A stretch of DNA of 64,000 bases from Vampirovibrio chlorellavorus (GCA_903866275.1 CAIPMU010000011.1:427163-491162); one strand, 5' to 3'. Positions 55,018 through 63,488 are shown, counted from the first letter of the stretch. Made by a program: numbers and translations. The notes: generated from the letters alone by a model not told the origin.

Positions 55018-55278
55018 ATGTCTATGACAACGAATTACAATCTCACACCACGAGAAAAAGAGGTCCTGCAACATCTGGCCCTCGGTCTTGCAGATTCCCA
55101 AATAGCCGAAAATCTCACTATTGAAAGAACAACCGTTAAAACACACCTCAATAGGATCTTTCCAAAACTGCGCGTAAATAGCCGAGGAGAGGCGACCTTT
55201 AACGCCATCTTAATGGGCCTAATAGATTGCCCCTGTAGCCTTTCGCCCAACAAAAATACAAGCAGAGGGAGTAACTAA
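55018..55278 (+). CDS. Stand-alone LuxR/GerE-type DNA-binding domain
   Basis: 86 residues. The core is a full GerE HTH: LTPREKEVLQHLALGLADSQIAENLTIERTTVKTHLNRIFPKLRV. There is no receiver domain, so it may act as an unphosphorylated regulator of element genes. ATG 55018 and 55024 are alternative starts; AAAGGA upstream fits the second better. Its stop is 1 nt before the next start, so the two genes are coupled. Confidence 0.85.
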   Translation: MSMTTNYNLTPREKEVLQHLALGLADSQIAENLTIERTTVKTHLNRIFPKLRVNSRGEATFNAILMGLIDCPCSLSPNKNTSRGSN

Positions 55279-55279
55279 A

Positions 55280-55594
55280 ATGTCTCATCCGAAAAAAAAT
55301 CCCCCGCCCTGCAACCAGACCAAAACATACTGGTGTCGCCTTGAAGAGGAGGACAGAAAAGCTATTCCAGAATTATTAAAATGGGATCTTCCTGAACTTA
55401 AGCTAATCCCGTCAAAAAATAACAATCCCGAAACCTACGTAGAGTGGAGTTTTCAACTGGTGCTAGCAGCCAATCAAGTCCAATTGACGATGTATACAAC
55501 GGATAAATTAGTGCTACAGGGTAGGGCCAGCAAGCTCTTCTACGATATTGACGATCTACTTCTATCCCTGCCCGATATATTCCCGAAGACTTAA
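55280..55594 (+). CDS. Hypothetical protein, possible TBP-like beta domain
   Basis: 104 residues. The segment VQLTMYTTDKLVLQGRASKLFYDIDDLL resembles the strand-strand-helix of TBP-like domains (as in RNase HIII N-termini) that start with a 'V-x-L-Y-x-x-x-K-x-x-x-Q-G' pattern. The N-terminus is polar (CNQTKTYWCRLEEEDRK). It is coupled to the LuxR-type regulator gene. The fold assignment is tentative and no function can be given. Confidence 0.5.
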   Translation: MSHPKKNPPPCNQTKTYWCRLEEEDRKAIPELLKWDLPELKLIPSKNNNPETYVEWSFQLVLAANQVQLTMYTTDKLVLQGRASKLFYDIDDLLLSLPDIFPKT

Positions 55595-55653
55595 TCACCA
55601 ATCAACAGGATATAAATTGTACATCATATAGTAGCAGATGGGGGGCCCTCGTC

Positions 55654-56850
55654 TTGGCTATCTCTCCCTATTCTAGGTATACAGTCTCTCTCAACCAATA
55701 CCAATACCTACGAACCTTAGCATCCGACCTCGGTTTAGCCGATTACAAGCTGTTCTGCCACATCTTTGTCTCAACCATCATCCGGTTCAGGCAATGCGTG
55801 GAAAACGGGAACGGCTGGCTCCCCATCCCCAAGCGCTTCATTCAGGATAAGTTCCGTAACTCCGACCCGTCAACCCTGAACCGCATCGGGCTAATCGACA
55901 TTGACCGCTCATACGCAGCGGGCAAACGCCCCCGTAAATACCGACTCAAGGCTTGGGTCATCGACGGGTATATCGAAGCCAGCCACCCAGCAGCCAATGA
56001 ACAGGGGTTCGTTAGCATCGTAACGGGCAAACCCATACCCCCACAGCCCGCAACAACACCGCCCGACCCATCAAACCCGCCCCTGGTGCAAGCGGCCATT
56101 GCACGGCTCGGAGTCTGTTACTTTGACCGCCCCGCCGTGCTGGAACATCTCGCCCGACTCCGAGCGGCCCATCAACAAACACCAACCACCCGGAACCGCT
56201 TCCGGTATCTCAACGACTGGTTCATCATGGACACCATCGACAAGGAGGCCCAGCCAACCGACACACCGGGCATCTACCGCTTCGCCCCAACCTACACCAT
56301 GCAAGCCACGGGACGCATCGGAACGCCTCTCCAATCCGCATCTCGCGCAATGAAGGCCGCCGCGTACGGCTCGCTCAAAGGGGTCTATAACTATGACCTT
56401 ACTTCCTCTCAGATGGCGCTCACGATGCGGGAGTTGGAACGCCACAATATCCCGTGCCCGTGGCTAACGGAGTATCTAAACGACCCGAACAAACGCCCCG
56501 AACTGGCCCGGTTCGTGGGGGTGTCCATTGCCTGCTGGAAGGAGATGCTCTATGCGGTGCTCATGACCGGCCACATCCCAACCAACACCAAATGGGGCTC
56601 GCCCGTAACCGACACCCTGGCCGCTGAACTGGAGAACCCAACCGAAGAAGCCGCCGCCCTGAAGCGACTCCGAACCGTCCTCCGGCCCCTTGTCCGAAGC
56701 TTGCGGAGCTGGCACGGAATCATCGAGACGGAAGCCCAAGCTTCGGGGACCGTTACGAACATCCTGGGCCTGACCCCACCTTCGACAAGACCTCGGGCAT
56801 GGTTGCCCACCTGTTGCAGGGCATGGAGGCGTATTTCATCCACACCCTAA
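55654..56850 (+). CDS. Pol I/T7-RNAP superfamily-like polymerase, N-terminal part
   Basis: 398 residues as read, TTG start 55654. The first 110 residues look like an HTH/primer-binding region (YRTLASDLGLADYKLFCHIFV-like helices). Palm motifs follow: a TGRIGTPLQSASR block, motif A-like NYDLTSSQMAL and a K-helix region (KEMLYAVLMTGH). The catalytic motif C (EHDG) is not in this frame but in the next ORF; the frame is lost at the C run 56774-56777. The last about 25 residues are out of frame. It is flanked by regulators and may replicate the element. Confidence 0.65.
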   Translation: MAISPYSRYTVSLNQYQYLRTLASDLGLADYKLFCHIFVSTIIRFRQCVENGNGWLPIPKRFIQDKFRNSDPSTLNRIGLIDIDRSYAAGKRPRKYRLKAWVIDGYIEASHPAANEQGFVSIVTGKPIPPQPATTPPDPSNPPLVQAAIARLGVCYFDRPAVLEHLARLRAAHQQTPTTRNRFRYLNDWFIMDTIDKEAQPTDTPGIYRFAPTYTMQATGRIGTPLQSASRAMKAAAYGSLKGVYNYDLTSSQMALTMRELERHNIPCPWLTEYLNDPNKRPELARFVGVSIACWKEMLYAVLMTGHIPTNTKWGSPVTDTLAAELENPTEEAAALKRLRTVLRPLVRSLRSWHGIIETEAQASGTVTNILGLTPPSTRPRAWLPTCCRAWRRISSTP

Positions 56851-57002
56851 CTCTGTTGGCGGACAAGTACGGGTTCGAGCCATTGGGTAACGAACACGAC
56901 GGCATCATAAGCTTGGGACGGATACCCGATGCGGCGATACAAACGGCGCGGGAGCTTACGGGGCTGTACTGTCTGGAACTTCGGGAGAAGCCGTTTTACT
57001 AG
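56775..57002 (+). pseudogene. C-terminal part of the polymerase in the -1 frame
   Basis: The frame continues the polymerase after a -1 shift at CCCC (56774-56777): PTFDKTSGMVAHLLQGMEA. It carries the motif C-like GNEHDGIISLG with the His-Asp pair. An ATG at 56799 gives a 67-residue ORF. Ancestral loss of one C, a sequencing error in the C run, or programmed slippage would all explain the break. It ends at 57002, overlapping the stop of the convergent Sel1 gene. Confidence 0.6.
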
Positions 57003-58357
57003 CGCCACATGTAAACATTAAGCTCGTCTCGAAGACGCGATGGATATGCCCGGTCAGCATTTTCCCAAACCTTTTCGGCCCTCTTACGCCAATAAAGTGC
57101 TTTGTCATTATCTTTTGGCACAATTTGACCTGCGTAATAGAAAAAACTCAATGCCAAGGGCGCTTCCAGACTTTCCTCTTCTTTTAAGTCAGACTCTGCT
57201 CTTTTTTTAAACCAATAAAAAGCCTTCTCATCATCCCCCAAGAAAAAATTGACCCTACCCAAAGCTTCTTGGGCAACCCCATTGCCTTGCTCTGCCGATT
57301 TTTGATACCACCGAGCCGCTTCAGGGTAGTTTTGGGGCATTCCCGCGCCTTGCTCAAATAAGTGACCTAGCCGGAATTGAGCTTCTGCCGAACCTTTCTC
57401 TGCCCCCTCCCTATACCAGAATGCGGCCTGTTGATAATTCGGCTGAGTAAACTCATAAAGACTCCCGGCCTCTACAAAGGCGGGAAGATATCCTCGCTGG
57501 GCGGACTTTATAAAGTAGCTTAGAGCCAATTTTCTATCCTCTTTTTGATAGGCATTTTTTCCTTCATAGAAGTAGGCGATGCCTAAAGCGGATTGCGCCA
57601 ATTTACCGTCTGTTTTGACCCTTTCAATGTCATACCATATGAAATCCTCGTAATCGGGCTCTTCCACATTTAATTCTTTGATTACGGCCTTATCTGCCCA
57701 ATAATGGGCCTGCTCATAATCCCTCGGGATGCCCTGGCCTTCAGAGTACATTGTGGCGAGTGCCAGTTGGGCAATTTTGCTCCCCTGTTTAGCTGCTTTC
57801 TTAAACCACTCGAATGCCGCAGGGTAGCTTTGAGGAACGCCTTGGCCTTCGTAATAGATTAGTCCGACGCGAGCCTGTGCGTTTCGGTGGCCTTGCTCTG
57901 CTGCCCTTTTACACCAATAAAGTGCTTGTGCGTAGTTCTTTGGAATTTCTTTTCCGCGCCAGTACGTTTCTCCCATAGTATATTGAACGGTTGGGTCACC
58001 TTCTTCCGCCGCCCTCTTTTGCCAAGCCGTAAATGGTTGGCTTTTTTGTTTATCTACACCAGGGACTGTTGCCGAATAATAATAGTCAGTCCGCGAACTG
58101 TTTGGGAAATCTCCCCGCTCTGCCGCCTTTGTAAACCAATAGTGGGCTTTTTGAAGGTCTTTGGAGACTCCTAATGAATCAAAGTATATTTCTCCCAGCA
58201 TGACTTGCGCCAATGTATCACCGCCTAATGCCAACTCCTTGATTTTGGTAATACTCGCCGACTCCCCGTATGAAACGTCCCCACATCCAATACCCCCGAC
58301 GAGTAAAAGCCCGATAACACCACGAACCAAGTGATTTTGAAATTGGAAAGCTCGCAA
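56999..58357 (-). CDS. Sel1-repeat protein with N-terminal export signal
   Basis: 452 residues. The N-terminal hydrophobic segment (VIGLLLVGGIGC) ends in Cys and is a probable lipobox or signal sequence. About nine Sel1-like repeats (LGEIYFDSLGV..., LALATMYSEGQGIPRDYEQAHYW, GHLFEQGAGMPQNYPEAARWY) form an alpha-solenoid. Sel1 proteins often mediate protein contacts in signalling or virulence. Start TTG 58357 with GAGGA upstream. Codon use is similar to its element neighbours. It ends opposite the polymerase with overlapping stop codons. Confidence 0.88.
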   Translation of the reverse strand: MRAFQFQNHLVRGVIGLLLVGGIGCGDVSYGESASITKIKELALGGDTLAQVMLGEIYFDSLGVSKDLQKAHYWFTKAAERGDFPNSSRTDYYYSATVPGVDKQKSQPFTAWQKRAAEEGDPTVQYTMGETYWRGKEIPKNYAQALYWCKRAAEQGHRNAQARVGLIYYEGQGVPQSYPAAFEWFKKAAKQGSKIAQLALATMYSEGQGIPRDYEQAHYWADKAVIKELNVEEPDYEDFIWYDIERVKTDGKLAQSALGIAYFYEGKNAYQKEDRKLALSYFIKSAQRGYLPAFVEAGSLYEFTQPNYQQAAFWYREGAEKGSAEAQFRLGHLFEQGAGMPQNYPEAARWYQKSAEQGNGVAQEALGRVNFFLGDDEKAFYWFKKRAESDLKEEESLEAPLALSFFYYAGQIVPKDNDKALYWRKRAEKVWENADRAYPSRLRDELNVYMWR

Positions 58358-59012
58358 GTCATTAGTCCTCGTTTTCTAAATAAAAGGGCCTCCCCAAAGG
58401 GAAGCCGGGAGTTAAGAAGTTGTAACGAGACAACCGCGACGCTTTTAGCCGCGAGGCATTGGACATAACGCCGCCTCCCGGCCAAACCGGAAAACGGCAT
58501 CTGTTCTGGTCGATGCGGACCACTCGTTACAGGGTTCTTAAGCCCCGATTGCAGCTACTGCTACAATGCCCCCACTATAACCTAAATCCCGCACCAGGGA
58601 AACCGGCCACTAACACCCGCAAACGCCAGCCTGTAAGGATCGTGTTTACCGGCGCGTTCCTCTTTTATGGAATAAACCCAACTCAGCTGGTGTGTGCCGT
58701 AGGTAGAGAGAACTCTCGTAGCCCACCATTTTTCGAAACGCGGCGCTTGTTCATGCTTCAAATCGGATGCACGCCCCGTAACGATTCCGACCATTTATTC
58801 AACACCCACACCAAATAACCAAAGTGAAGGCTTGCCGGAACGTCTGGTCCGAGCCAAATCGGCGAGGTCAATTACCCTGCATCAAATACGGGCCGCTATA
58901 ATCCGCAACTATATAAGTACGCACGAATGGTTTACCCCCCATACCCCCGCTCCGGGCCTCCTCACCTCCCAAAAACTAAAGCTTGACAACTGATCTGGAA
59001 ATGATCAAATAG
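58358..59012. other. Long intergenic region upstream of the candidate small RNA
   Basis: Over 650 bp without a supported gene. Frames here (for example 58459-58818) have no family-like content or ribosome site. The minus-strand promoter of the Sel1 gene should lie in the first 100 bp. The interval ends with a sigma70-type TTGACA (58983-58988) and CAAATA (59006-59011), 17 nt apart. Confidence 0.5.
58983..59011 (+). promoter_or_regulatory. Sigma70-type promoter
   Basis: A perfect -35 TTGACA (58983-58988) and a moderate -10 CAAATA (59006-59011) with a 17-nt spacer. It predicts transcription starting near 59018, into a non-coding interval that ends in a terminator. Confidence 0.55.
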
Positions 59013-59017
59013 GCTCA

Positions 59018-59152
59018 TCGGCAGCAAGTGCCTTGAGGTGACATGTCCCCCAAGAAACTTGTGATATCAGGCAGTTTATTGTTCCTGCCCGCCGAGACGA
59101 ACAGTACATGCATGCGAGAAGGCCCTTACTTGGCTACGGTAGGGGTCTTTTC
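59018..59152 (+). ncRNA. Candidate small non-coding RNA
   Basis: About 135 nt between a TTGACA promoter and an intrinsic terminator, with no coding frame. Visible folding: an imperfect dyad around GACATGTC (about 59033-59055), a 5-bp hairpin GGCAG/CTGCC (about 59070-59089) and the terminal hairpin at 59121-59147. The lack of an ORF and the promoter-terminator pair make a regulatory or antisense RNA of the element plausible. It does not look like tmRNA, SRP RNA or RNase P RNA. Confidence 0.45.
59119..59152 (+). terminator. Terminator of the candidate RNA
   Basis: GGCCCTTAC (59121-59129) pairs with GTAGGGGTC (59139-59147), 9 bp with two G-T wobbles, and is followed by TTTT. Confidence 0.65.
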
Positions 59153-59348
59153 ATTGGAAGCCATTTGCAAACACGGCCCGGTCAAACGCACCGTCTAAAC
59201 GGCTCGGCATTCCGGCTCTCTTTGCCCCAAGTTGGGTGTTCTTAAAATCCCCCCAAAACAGACCACCTAAAACCCAATAATGGCGGGAATCAAATTTTCC
59301 TGACTCAGGTGTTCCCAATACATCTGATTAAAGTACAAGGAGTCCTAG

Positions 59349-59471
59349 ATGTCTTACATACTTTTACCCGTTAAGTTACTCGCGATAGGTGCCATTGCAT
59401 TCGGCATCGCTATCTACATTGATGCTTGGACTGAAGCCATCCTCGCGGGCATCGATACCCTCTTACGATAA
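59349..59471 (+). CDS. 40-residue membrane peptide upstream of the resolvase
   Basis: 40 residues: a hydrophobic segment (LLPVKLLAIGAIAFGIAIYI) and a short tail (DAWTEAILAGIDTLLR). AAGGAG lies 6 nt before the ATG, the best ribosome site of this region. The stop is 19 nt before the resolvase start, so both share a transcript. Possible roles include a small toxin or membrane anchor, but none can be shown. It is too short for typical ORF cut-offs. Confidence 0.6.
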   Translation: MSYILLPVKLLAIGAIAFGIAIYIDAWTEAILAGIDTLLR

Positions 59472-59490
59472 ACCCTACAAGGAGTTACCC

Positions 59491-60084
59491 ATGAAACCCA
59501 AACGAGTTGCCATTTACACCCGAGTCTCGACCGATTCGCAAACCACGGACAATCAACTACTGGAACTGGAGGCCGCCGCGAAACGCCACAACTGGGAAAT
59601 CGTAGCGGTCTTCCGGGACGAAGGCGTAACGGGCAGCAAGCCCCTCTTTAAACGCCCCGAAGGCAAGGAGCTCCAACGAGCCGTAGCACGCCGGGAAATT
59701 GATCTGGTAGCAGCTTGGAGCGTTGACCGGCTCGGCCGCTCGTTACAGGATTTACTCGGCACGCTCTCGGAACTCGAAGCCAAGGGAATCGACCTCTACT
59801 TACACCAGCAAGGCATCGACACCACCACACCCGGAGGCCGGGCGCTGTTCCAGATGCTCGGGGTGTTCGCTGAATTTGAGCGGTCAATGATTCGCGAGCG
59901 GGTCAATGCTGGATTATCTCGGGCACGGGCCGCCGGAAAGACACTGGGAAGGCCGTGCATAGGCGACGAAACAAGGAAACGAATCGTTCAACTTCGGGCC
60001 GAAGGGCGTGGCATTCGGAAAATCGCGGCGGAGTTACGGACCGGAGTCGGCACGGTTAGCCGGGTCTTGTCAGAAGTGGGATAA
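59491..60084 (+). CDS. Serine recombinase of the resolvase/invertase family
   Basis: 197 residues from ATG 59491 (AAGGAG 8 nt upstream). The resolvase domain starts RVAIYTRVSTDSQTTDNQLLEL with the catalytic Ser in VSTD. The AAWSVDRLGRSLQDLLGTL and FAEFERSMIRERVNAGL motifs are complete. A C-terminal HTH (IVQLRAEGRGIRKIAAELRTGVGTVSRVL) binds res or inversion sites. It could resolve dimers or invert a segment of the element. An upstream frame to 59389 is rejected. Confidence 0.95.
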   Translation: MKPKRVAIYTRVSTDSQTTDNQLLELEAAAKRHNWEIVAVFRDEGVTGSKPLFKRPEGKELQRAVARREIDLVAAWSVDRLGRSLQDLLGTLSELEAKGIDLYLHQQGIDTTTPGGRALFQMLGVFAEFERSMIRERVNAGLSRARAAGKTLGRPCIGDETRKRIVQLRAEGRGIRKIAAELRTGVGTVSRVLSEVG

Positions 60085-60270
60085 AATAGTCAACAAATAC
60101 ATGAGTATACACGCACTTATCTGTGCCGTTTAAATTTTCATAAGGCACGAAATAATACTTCATTATACCCATCTACCAATGCAAGCAAAAACCGGCCTTA
60201 ATCCGTAACGGCTAGCATCTTTTCAAGAGAGTTGAACTTAGAGGCCCTGCTCCGTTGCAAACTGATAAGT

Positions 60271-60744
60271 TTATGCGTTATCCGCAGTGCCCACCGATGA
60301 TTCGTTATTAGCCTCAGACACTGTAGAGCGCTTTTGAAGCAAACCCCAGACAGAGATGCCAAAAATGATAACAAAGGACGAAAACCACAAATAGAAGCCT
60401 ATTTCGTAGCTTGCAAAGTCACACATGGCACCATCACCGCGAATAGACTTTAAAGTAAATGTTTGAGCAGCTAAAAGCAGGGCAATACCACTAAAGATGG
60501 TAGCTGCTAACCAGTTTCCGCGTCGCAAGAAAAAAATAGCAGGCAAAAATAATGGAGTTGCAAATGCTTCGAAATCCAGTTCCATCCAGCCGAGTAAGAT
60601 ACCTTCAATAAAACACTCCCAACCGTACATTATAGATGTACCTTGATAGGTATTAAAAGTTAGTGCTGGTAAAAACCAACTGCTAAGGTAGAACCCCATA
60701 CTGATGTTAATTAGGCGGCGAATTGCATTAGTTTGGGATAGCAT
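60271..60744 (-). CDS. Four-helix membrane protein
   Basis: 157 residues from ATG 60744 with AAAGGG upstream (an in-frame TTG start at 60759 is less likely). Four hydrophobic segments are visible (MGFYLSSWFLPAL, AFATPLFLPAIFFL, WLAATIFSGIALLLAA and FYLWFSSFVIIFGISVWGLL). The tail is acidic and polar (STVSEANNESSVG). No family is recognised. It may be cargo of the mobile element. Confidence 0.65.
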   Translation of the reverse strand: MLSQTNAIRRLINISMGFYLSSWFLPALTFNTYQGTSIMYGWECFIEGILLGWMELDFEAFATPLFLPAIFFLRRGNWLAATIFSGIALLLAAQTFTLKSIRGDGAMCDFASYEIGFYLWFSSFVIIFGISVWGLLQKRSTVSEANNESSVGTADNA

Positions 60745-60850
60745 ATTAGGCCCTTTCAAGGAGCTTATATATTGATTTTAATATCATTGCGCTCGTCAGG
60801 TAGGCATGCTGTAACAGTAAGGGAGATTGTTATATAAATAGTTCCAAAGC

Positions 60851-61354
60851 TTAGAACAACTTCTGCTGTTCAACCACCGGCCCACCCCAACCCGCATCGA
60901 ACCCCACGGGCCGTCTATCCGCACCGACCACCAGCGGCATTCTTGGGTGTATCACATTCGAGCCCTCGGCCTGGGTCGTCACGATATACACAAAGCTTCG
61001 GTTCCGTTTCGTAATCTTGAGGCCCATCAGGAACGTATCGTCCGGCATATCAAACCAAACAGACTTAGGCAGTTTACCCTTCTCGCTGAACCGTATAGCC
61101 GGAACGAGAACCGTTGCGGGCTTGTGTTGCTGCCAGAAGGATGATTCGAGCTTATCGACCCGCGCCCATCCAGTAACCGGAACGTCAAACTCTGGGTCTT
61201 CCGACACGTCGCGTTTGCCCCATTGAACGAGCGACACGTCCCCATCCTCTCCGATAACCGGGACTTGGGCGTGAGGCTGCGGGAAAAAAACGCGCCATTC
61301 TTCGAGCCGTTTGGTGTCCTTATTCGGATATTTGTAGGTCATTCCGCCGCACAT
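60851..61354 (-). CDS. SRAP (YedK/HMCES-family) protein
   Basis: 167 residues beginning MCGGMTYKYPN. In SRAP proteins Met1 is removed and Cys2 forms a thiazolidine link with abasic sites in single-stranded DNA. The other family positions are visible: ARVDKLES (normally AR-AET), a conserved P-A core (ATVLVPAIRF) and HPRMP with the catalytic His. It is shorter than the usual 190-230 residues, missing part of the middle. The neighbouring UmuC-type polymerase fits an abasic-site/SOS module. Confidence 0.82.
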   Translation of the reverse strand: MCGGMTYKYPNKDTKRLEEWRVFFPQPHAQVPVIGEDGDVSLVQWGKRDVSEDPEFDVPVTGWARVDKLESSFWQQHKPATVLVPAIRFSEKGKLPKSVWFDMPDDTFLMGLKITKRNRSFVYIVTTQAEGSNVIHPRMPLVVGADRRPVGFDAGWGGPVVEQQKLF

Positions 61355-61400
61355 AGCTATCTCATCCGGTCAGAAGCCCTTCGATGCTTTTGAGAGGCCC

Positions 61401-61730
61401 TCATTTCGTAAGGGCTGTGTATGTTGGACTTGGATGCTTATGGACATTGTAAGTTGCAACCCAATCACTGAATATATCAATTCGCTTTTGCAGCTCATCA
61501 TACTCAATTTCATGTCCATTCCCAGCAACCCAAAGTTCTTGAAAGGCATCACCTAAGGCCGGAGGAGTTATAGCATAGTTTTCAGCAACACAACGTTGCA
61601 AATGCGGCATTCCATTAGGCTCTACCTGCCCATTGTAGCACTCATGCGTCATCGTCCATCCCGTAGGTGAAAGCATGAGCTTAATAGAGTCTTTATGATG
61701 GTCCTTATAAGAGTAAAAATCGAAATACAT
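61401..61730 (-). CDS. Hypothetical protein
   Basis: 109 residues, no recognised family. It is polar with many His, Tyr and Trp (MYFDFYSYKDHHKDS, FQELWVAGNGHEIEYDELQKRIDIFSDW). Two cysteines (HECYNG and QRCVAE) could form a disulfide or bind metal. It lies between SRAP and UmuC on the same strand and may be in the same operon. Confidence 0.5.
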   Translation of the reverse strand: MYFDFYSYKDHHKDSIKLMLSPTGWTMTHECYNGQVEPNGMPHLQRCVAENYAITPPALGDAFQELWVAGNGHEIEYDELQKRIDIFSDWVATYNVHKHPSPTYTALTK

Positions 61731-61804
61731 GTCAGTACGTCCGCTCAGTAAATGTCAGTTTAAGGATTGATAGCCAGGATTACAACTACCCAATCTAACC
61801 CTAC

Positions 61805-63112
61805 CTATAAAGACCTAATCAGGTGCGTACTCTGCCCCAGCTCGCAAATCCGCTTCGTTTGCTGATGATCCGTCATTAAGCCCCGGTTATTGTCCGTAGA
61901 TAGATGATTCTGGCGCATCTGCCACTTGGCATTCCTGAACCCTTGCGAGCCATATCGTAACGTTCCCGGCCCGTAGGTGGTGTTTACAATATCGAGCGCC
62001 CCCATAAGCCCTGCGACCTTCTCCCGGTCATACGGGTCGAGCAAACTGACCTGTCTCTCAGAAACGGGAATCAAGCCGCCCACCATTACACCGCCCTTGT
62101 TATAGCGGTAGCCTTCTTGAAACATCTGCTCCAGCCCCGCGATGGCCGTCCCGATTATCTCCGTGGTGTTATCCGTAGCGTAGGGCAAAGGCACCTTAAC
62201 ACTAGGATTATACTGCGGCTCGTCCATAAAACGATTCGTCTCCAGGAACACCACAACATACGAGCAAGCTAGGCCCTCTCGCCGCATCTTGGCAGCCGAT
62301 TCCGCTGCATACGTGCTAATAACCTGCCGTAACGACTCAAAGTCCTCCACGAGTTTACCAAAGGACATAGACGACATGATGCTTTTACTGATAGGTGGCG
62401 CGAGAAGCAGCGGCAAGCAAAACACCCCACGCAACTCTAAGGCGGTTCGGGTGAGGACTACGTTGAAACGCTTCATAATCCAACGCTCATCCGCCATGGC
62501 CAAATCATAAGCACTGACGATACTATTTCCCCGCAGCCGTTCCGACCAGCGCCGCCCCACGCCCCAGACATCCGCAGCAGGGACGCGCTTCAGGGCTTCA
62601 TCGATATACGGGGAATCAACCAGATTCAGCACACCATTCTTCACTTTGGGGGAGCTTTTAGCCAATTTGTTCGCCAGCTTTGCAAGGGTCTTGGTTCGAG
62701 CAATGCCAATCGAAACGGGGATGCCACAGTATTGCTGTACCGTTTCTCGAATCAGGTGCCCGTAAGCGTCCAAATTCTCAACACCCGATACATCAAGGAA
62801 CGCTTCATCACAACTGTAAACCTCGACTCGTGGGGCAAAGCCCTTGAGGACCGACATCACTCTGCCACTCATCTCGGCGTAAAGAGGGTAATTTGATGAG
62901 AACACCTGAATGTCGTGATACCGAATCTTGTCCCGAATCAAGTGATACGCATCCCAATTGATACCGAGCGCCTTGGCTTCCTTGGAACGCGCCACAACCA
63001 TTCCATCGTTATTCGAGAGAACAATAACCGGCCTGCCTTTAAGCCTTGGATTTAAGATTCGCTCGCACGAGACAAAGAAGGAGTTACAGTCAACAATGGC
63101 AAAGATAGGCAC
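61805..63112 (-). CDS. umuC: Y-family DNA polymerase (UmuC-like)
   Basis: 435 residues. The palm has the first metal ligand in FAIVDCNSFFVSCERI and the acidic pair in YSCDEAFLDVS. The KTLAKLANKLAK helix, an HhH-like region (ADVWGVGRRWSERL) and the UmuC C-terminal domain follow, with a possible beta-clamp motif (QVSLLD). It performs translesion synthesis after damage. It begins 4 nt after the stop of the UmuD-like gene. All catalytic residues look intact, so it should be active. Confidence 0.95.
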   Translation of the reverse strand: MPIFAIVDCNSFFVSCERILNPRLKGRPVIVLSNNDGMVVARSKEAKALGINWDAYHLIRDKIRYHDIQVFSSNYPLYAEMSGRVMSVLKGFAPRVEVYSCDEAFLDVSGVENLDAYGHLIRETVQQYCGIPVSIGIARTKTLAKLANKLAKSSPKVKNGVLNLVDSPYIDEALKRVPAADVWGVGRRWSERLRGNSIVSAYDLAMADERWIMKRFNVVLTRTALELRGVFCLPLLLAPPISKSIMSSMSFGKLVEDFESLRQVISTYAAESAAKMRREGLACSYVVVFLETNRFMDEPQYNPSVKVPLPYATDNTTEIIGTAIAGLEQMFQEGYRYNKGGVMVGGLIPVSERQVSLLDPYDREKVAGLMGALDIVNTTYGPGTLRYGSQGFRNAKWQMRQNHLSTDNNRGLMTDHQQTKRICELGQSTHLIRSL

Positions 63113-63116
63113 GGCA

Positions 63117-63488
63117 TCACCAGCTCAAAGCATGGACGGTATGTGTCACTGTGCCGTGGTAGTAGTCGCTTTCATTAGCCAGCCTTGGAGGAACAAACCC
63201 CTTGTCATCCACCAGTAACAAGGCCGTACCGTTCCGCACGAGTCTTCTTAAGCAATACTGCCCGTCTATCTCAGCCAGAATGACTCGACCGGGCTTAGGG
63301 TTAAGTGAGCGGTCCACAATCAGCACATCGCCCATAAAGATACCTTCAATCCCGTCATCTGGGGCAAGGGGCAGGTAAGTCGCTGCTTTGTTCTGAATGA
63401 ACCGGGCATTCAGGTCCGTATTCAGGTAGCCATCCGCCACACCTTGAATTAAAGCCTGGGTTTCCAGGCGCGACAAAGTATCAGCCAC
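63117..63488 (-). CDS. UmuD-like S24 peptidase homologue, catalytic dyad lost
   Basis: 123 residues from GTG 63488 (AAGGAG 9 nt upstream; an upstream frame reaches 63572). The UmuD/LexA beta-fold is recognisable: LPLAPDDGIEGIFMGDVLIVDRS and GRVILAEIDGQYCLRRLV. In active members the motif is G-x-S-M-x-x-A-G-I-x-x-G-D with a later V/T-K-R-L lysine. Here the serine position is Asp and the lysine is Arg, so self-cleavage should be impossible. It may act as a permanent 'uncleaved' subunit of the polymerase. Confidence 0.82.
   Translation of the reverse strand: MADTLSRLETQALIQGVADGYLNTDLNARFIQNKAATYLPLAPDDGIEGIFMGDVLIVDRSLNPKPGRVILAEIDGQYCLRRLVRNGTALLLVDDKGFVPPRLANESDYYHGTVTHTVHALSW

Noticed and set aside
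58459..58818. 119-codon plus-strand frame
   Set aside because: No ribosome site, mixed composition, overlaps the Sel1 promoter region; probably non-coding.
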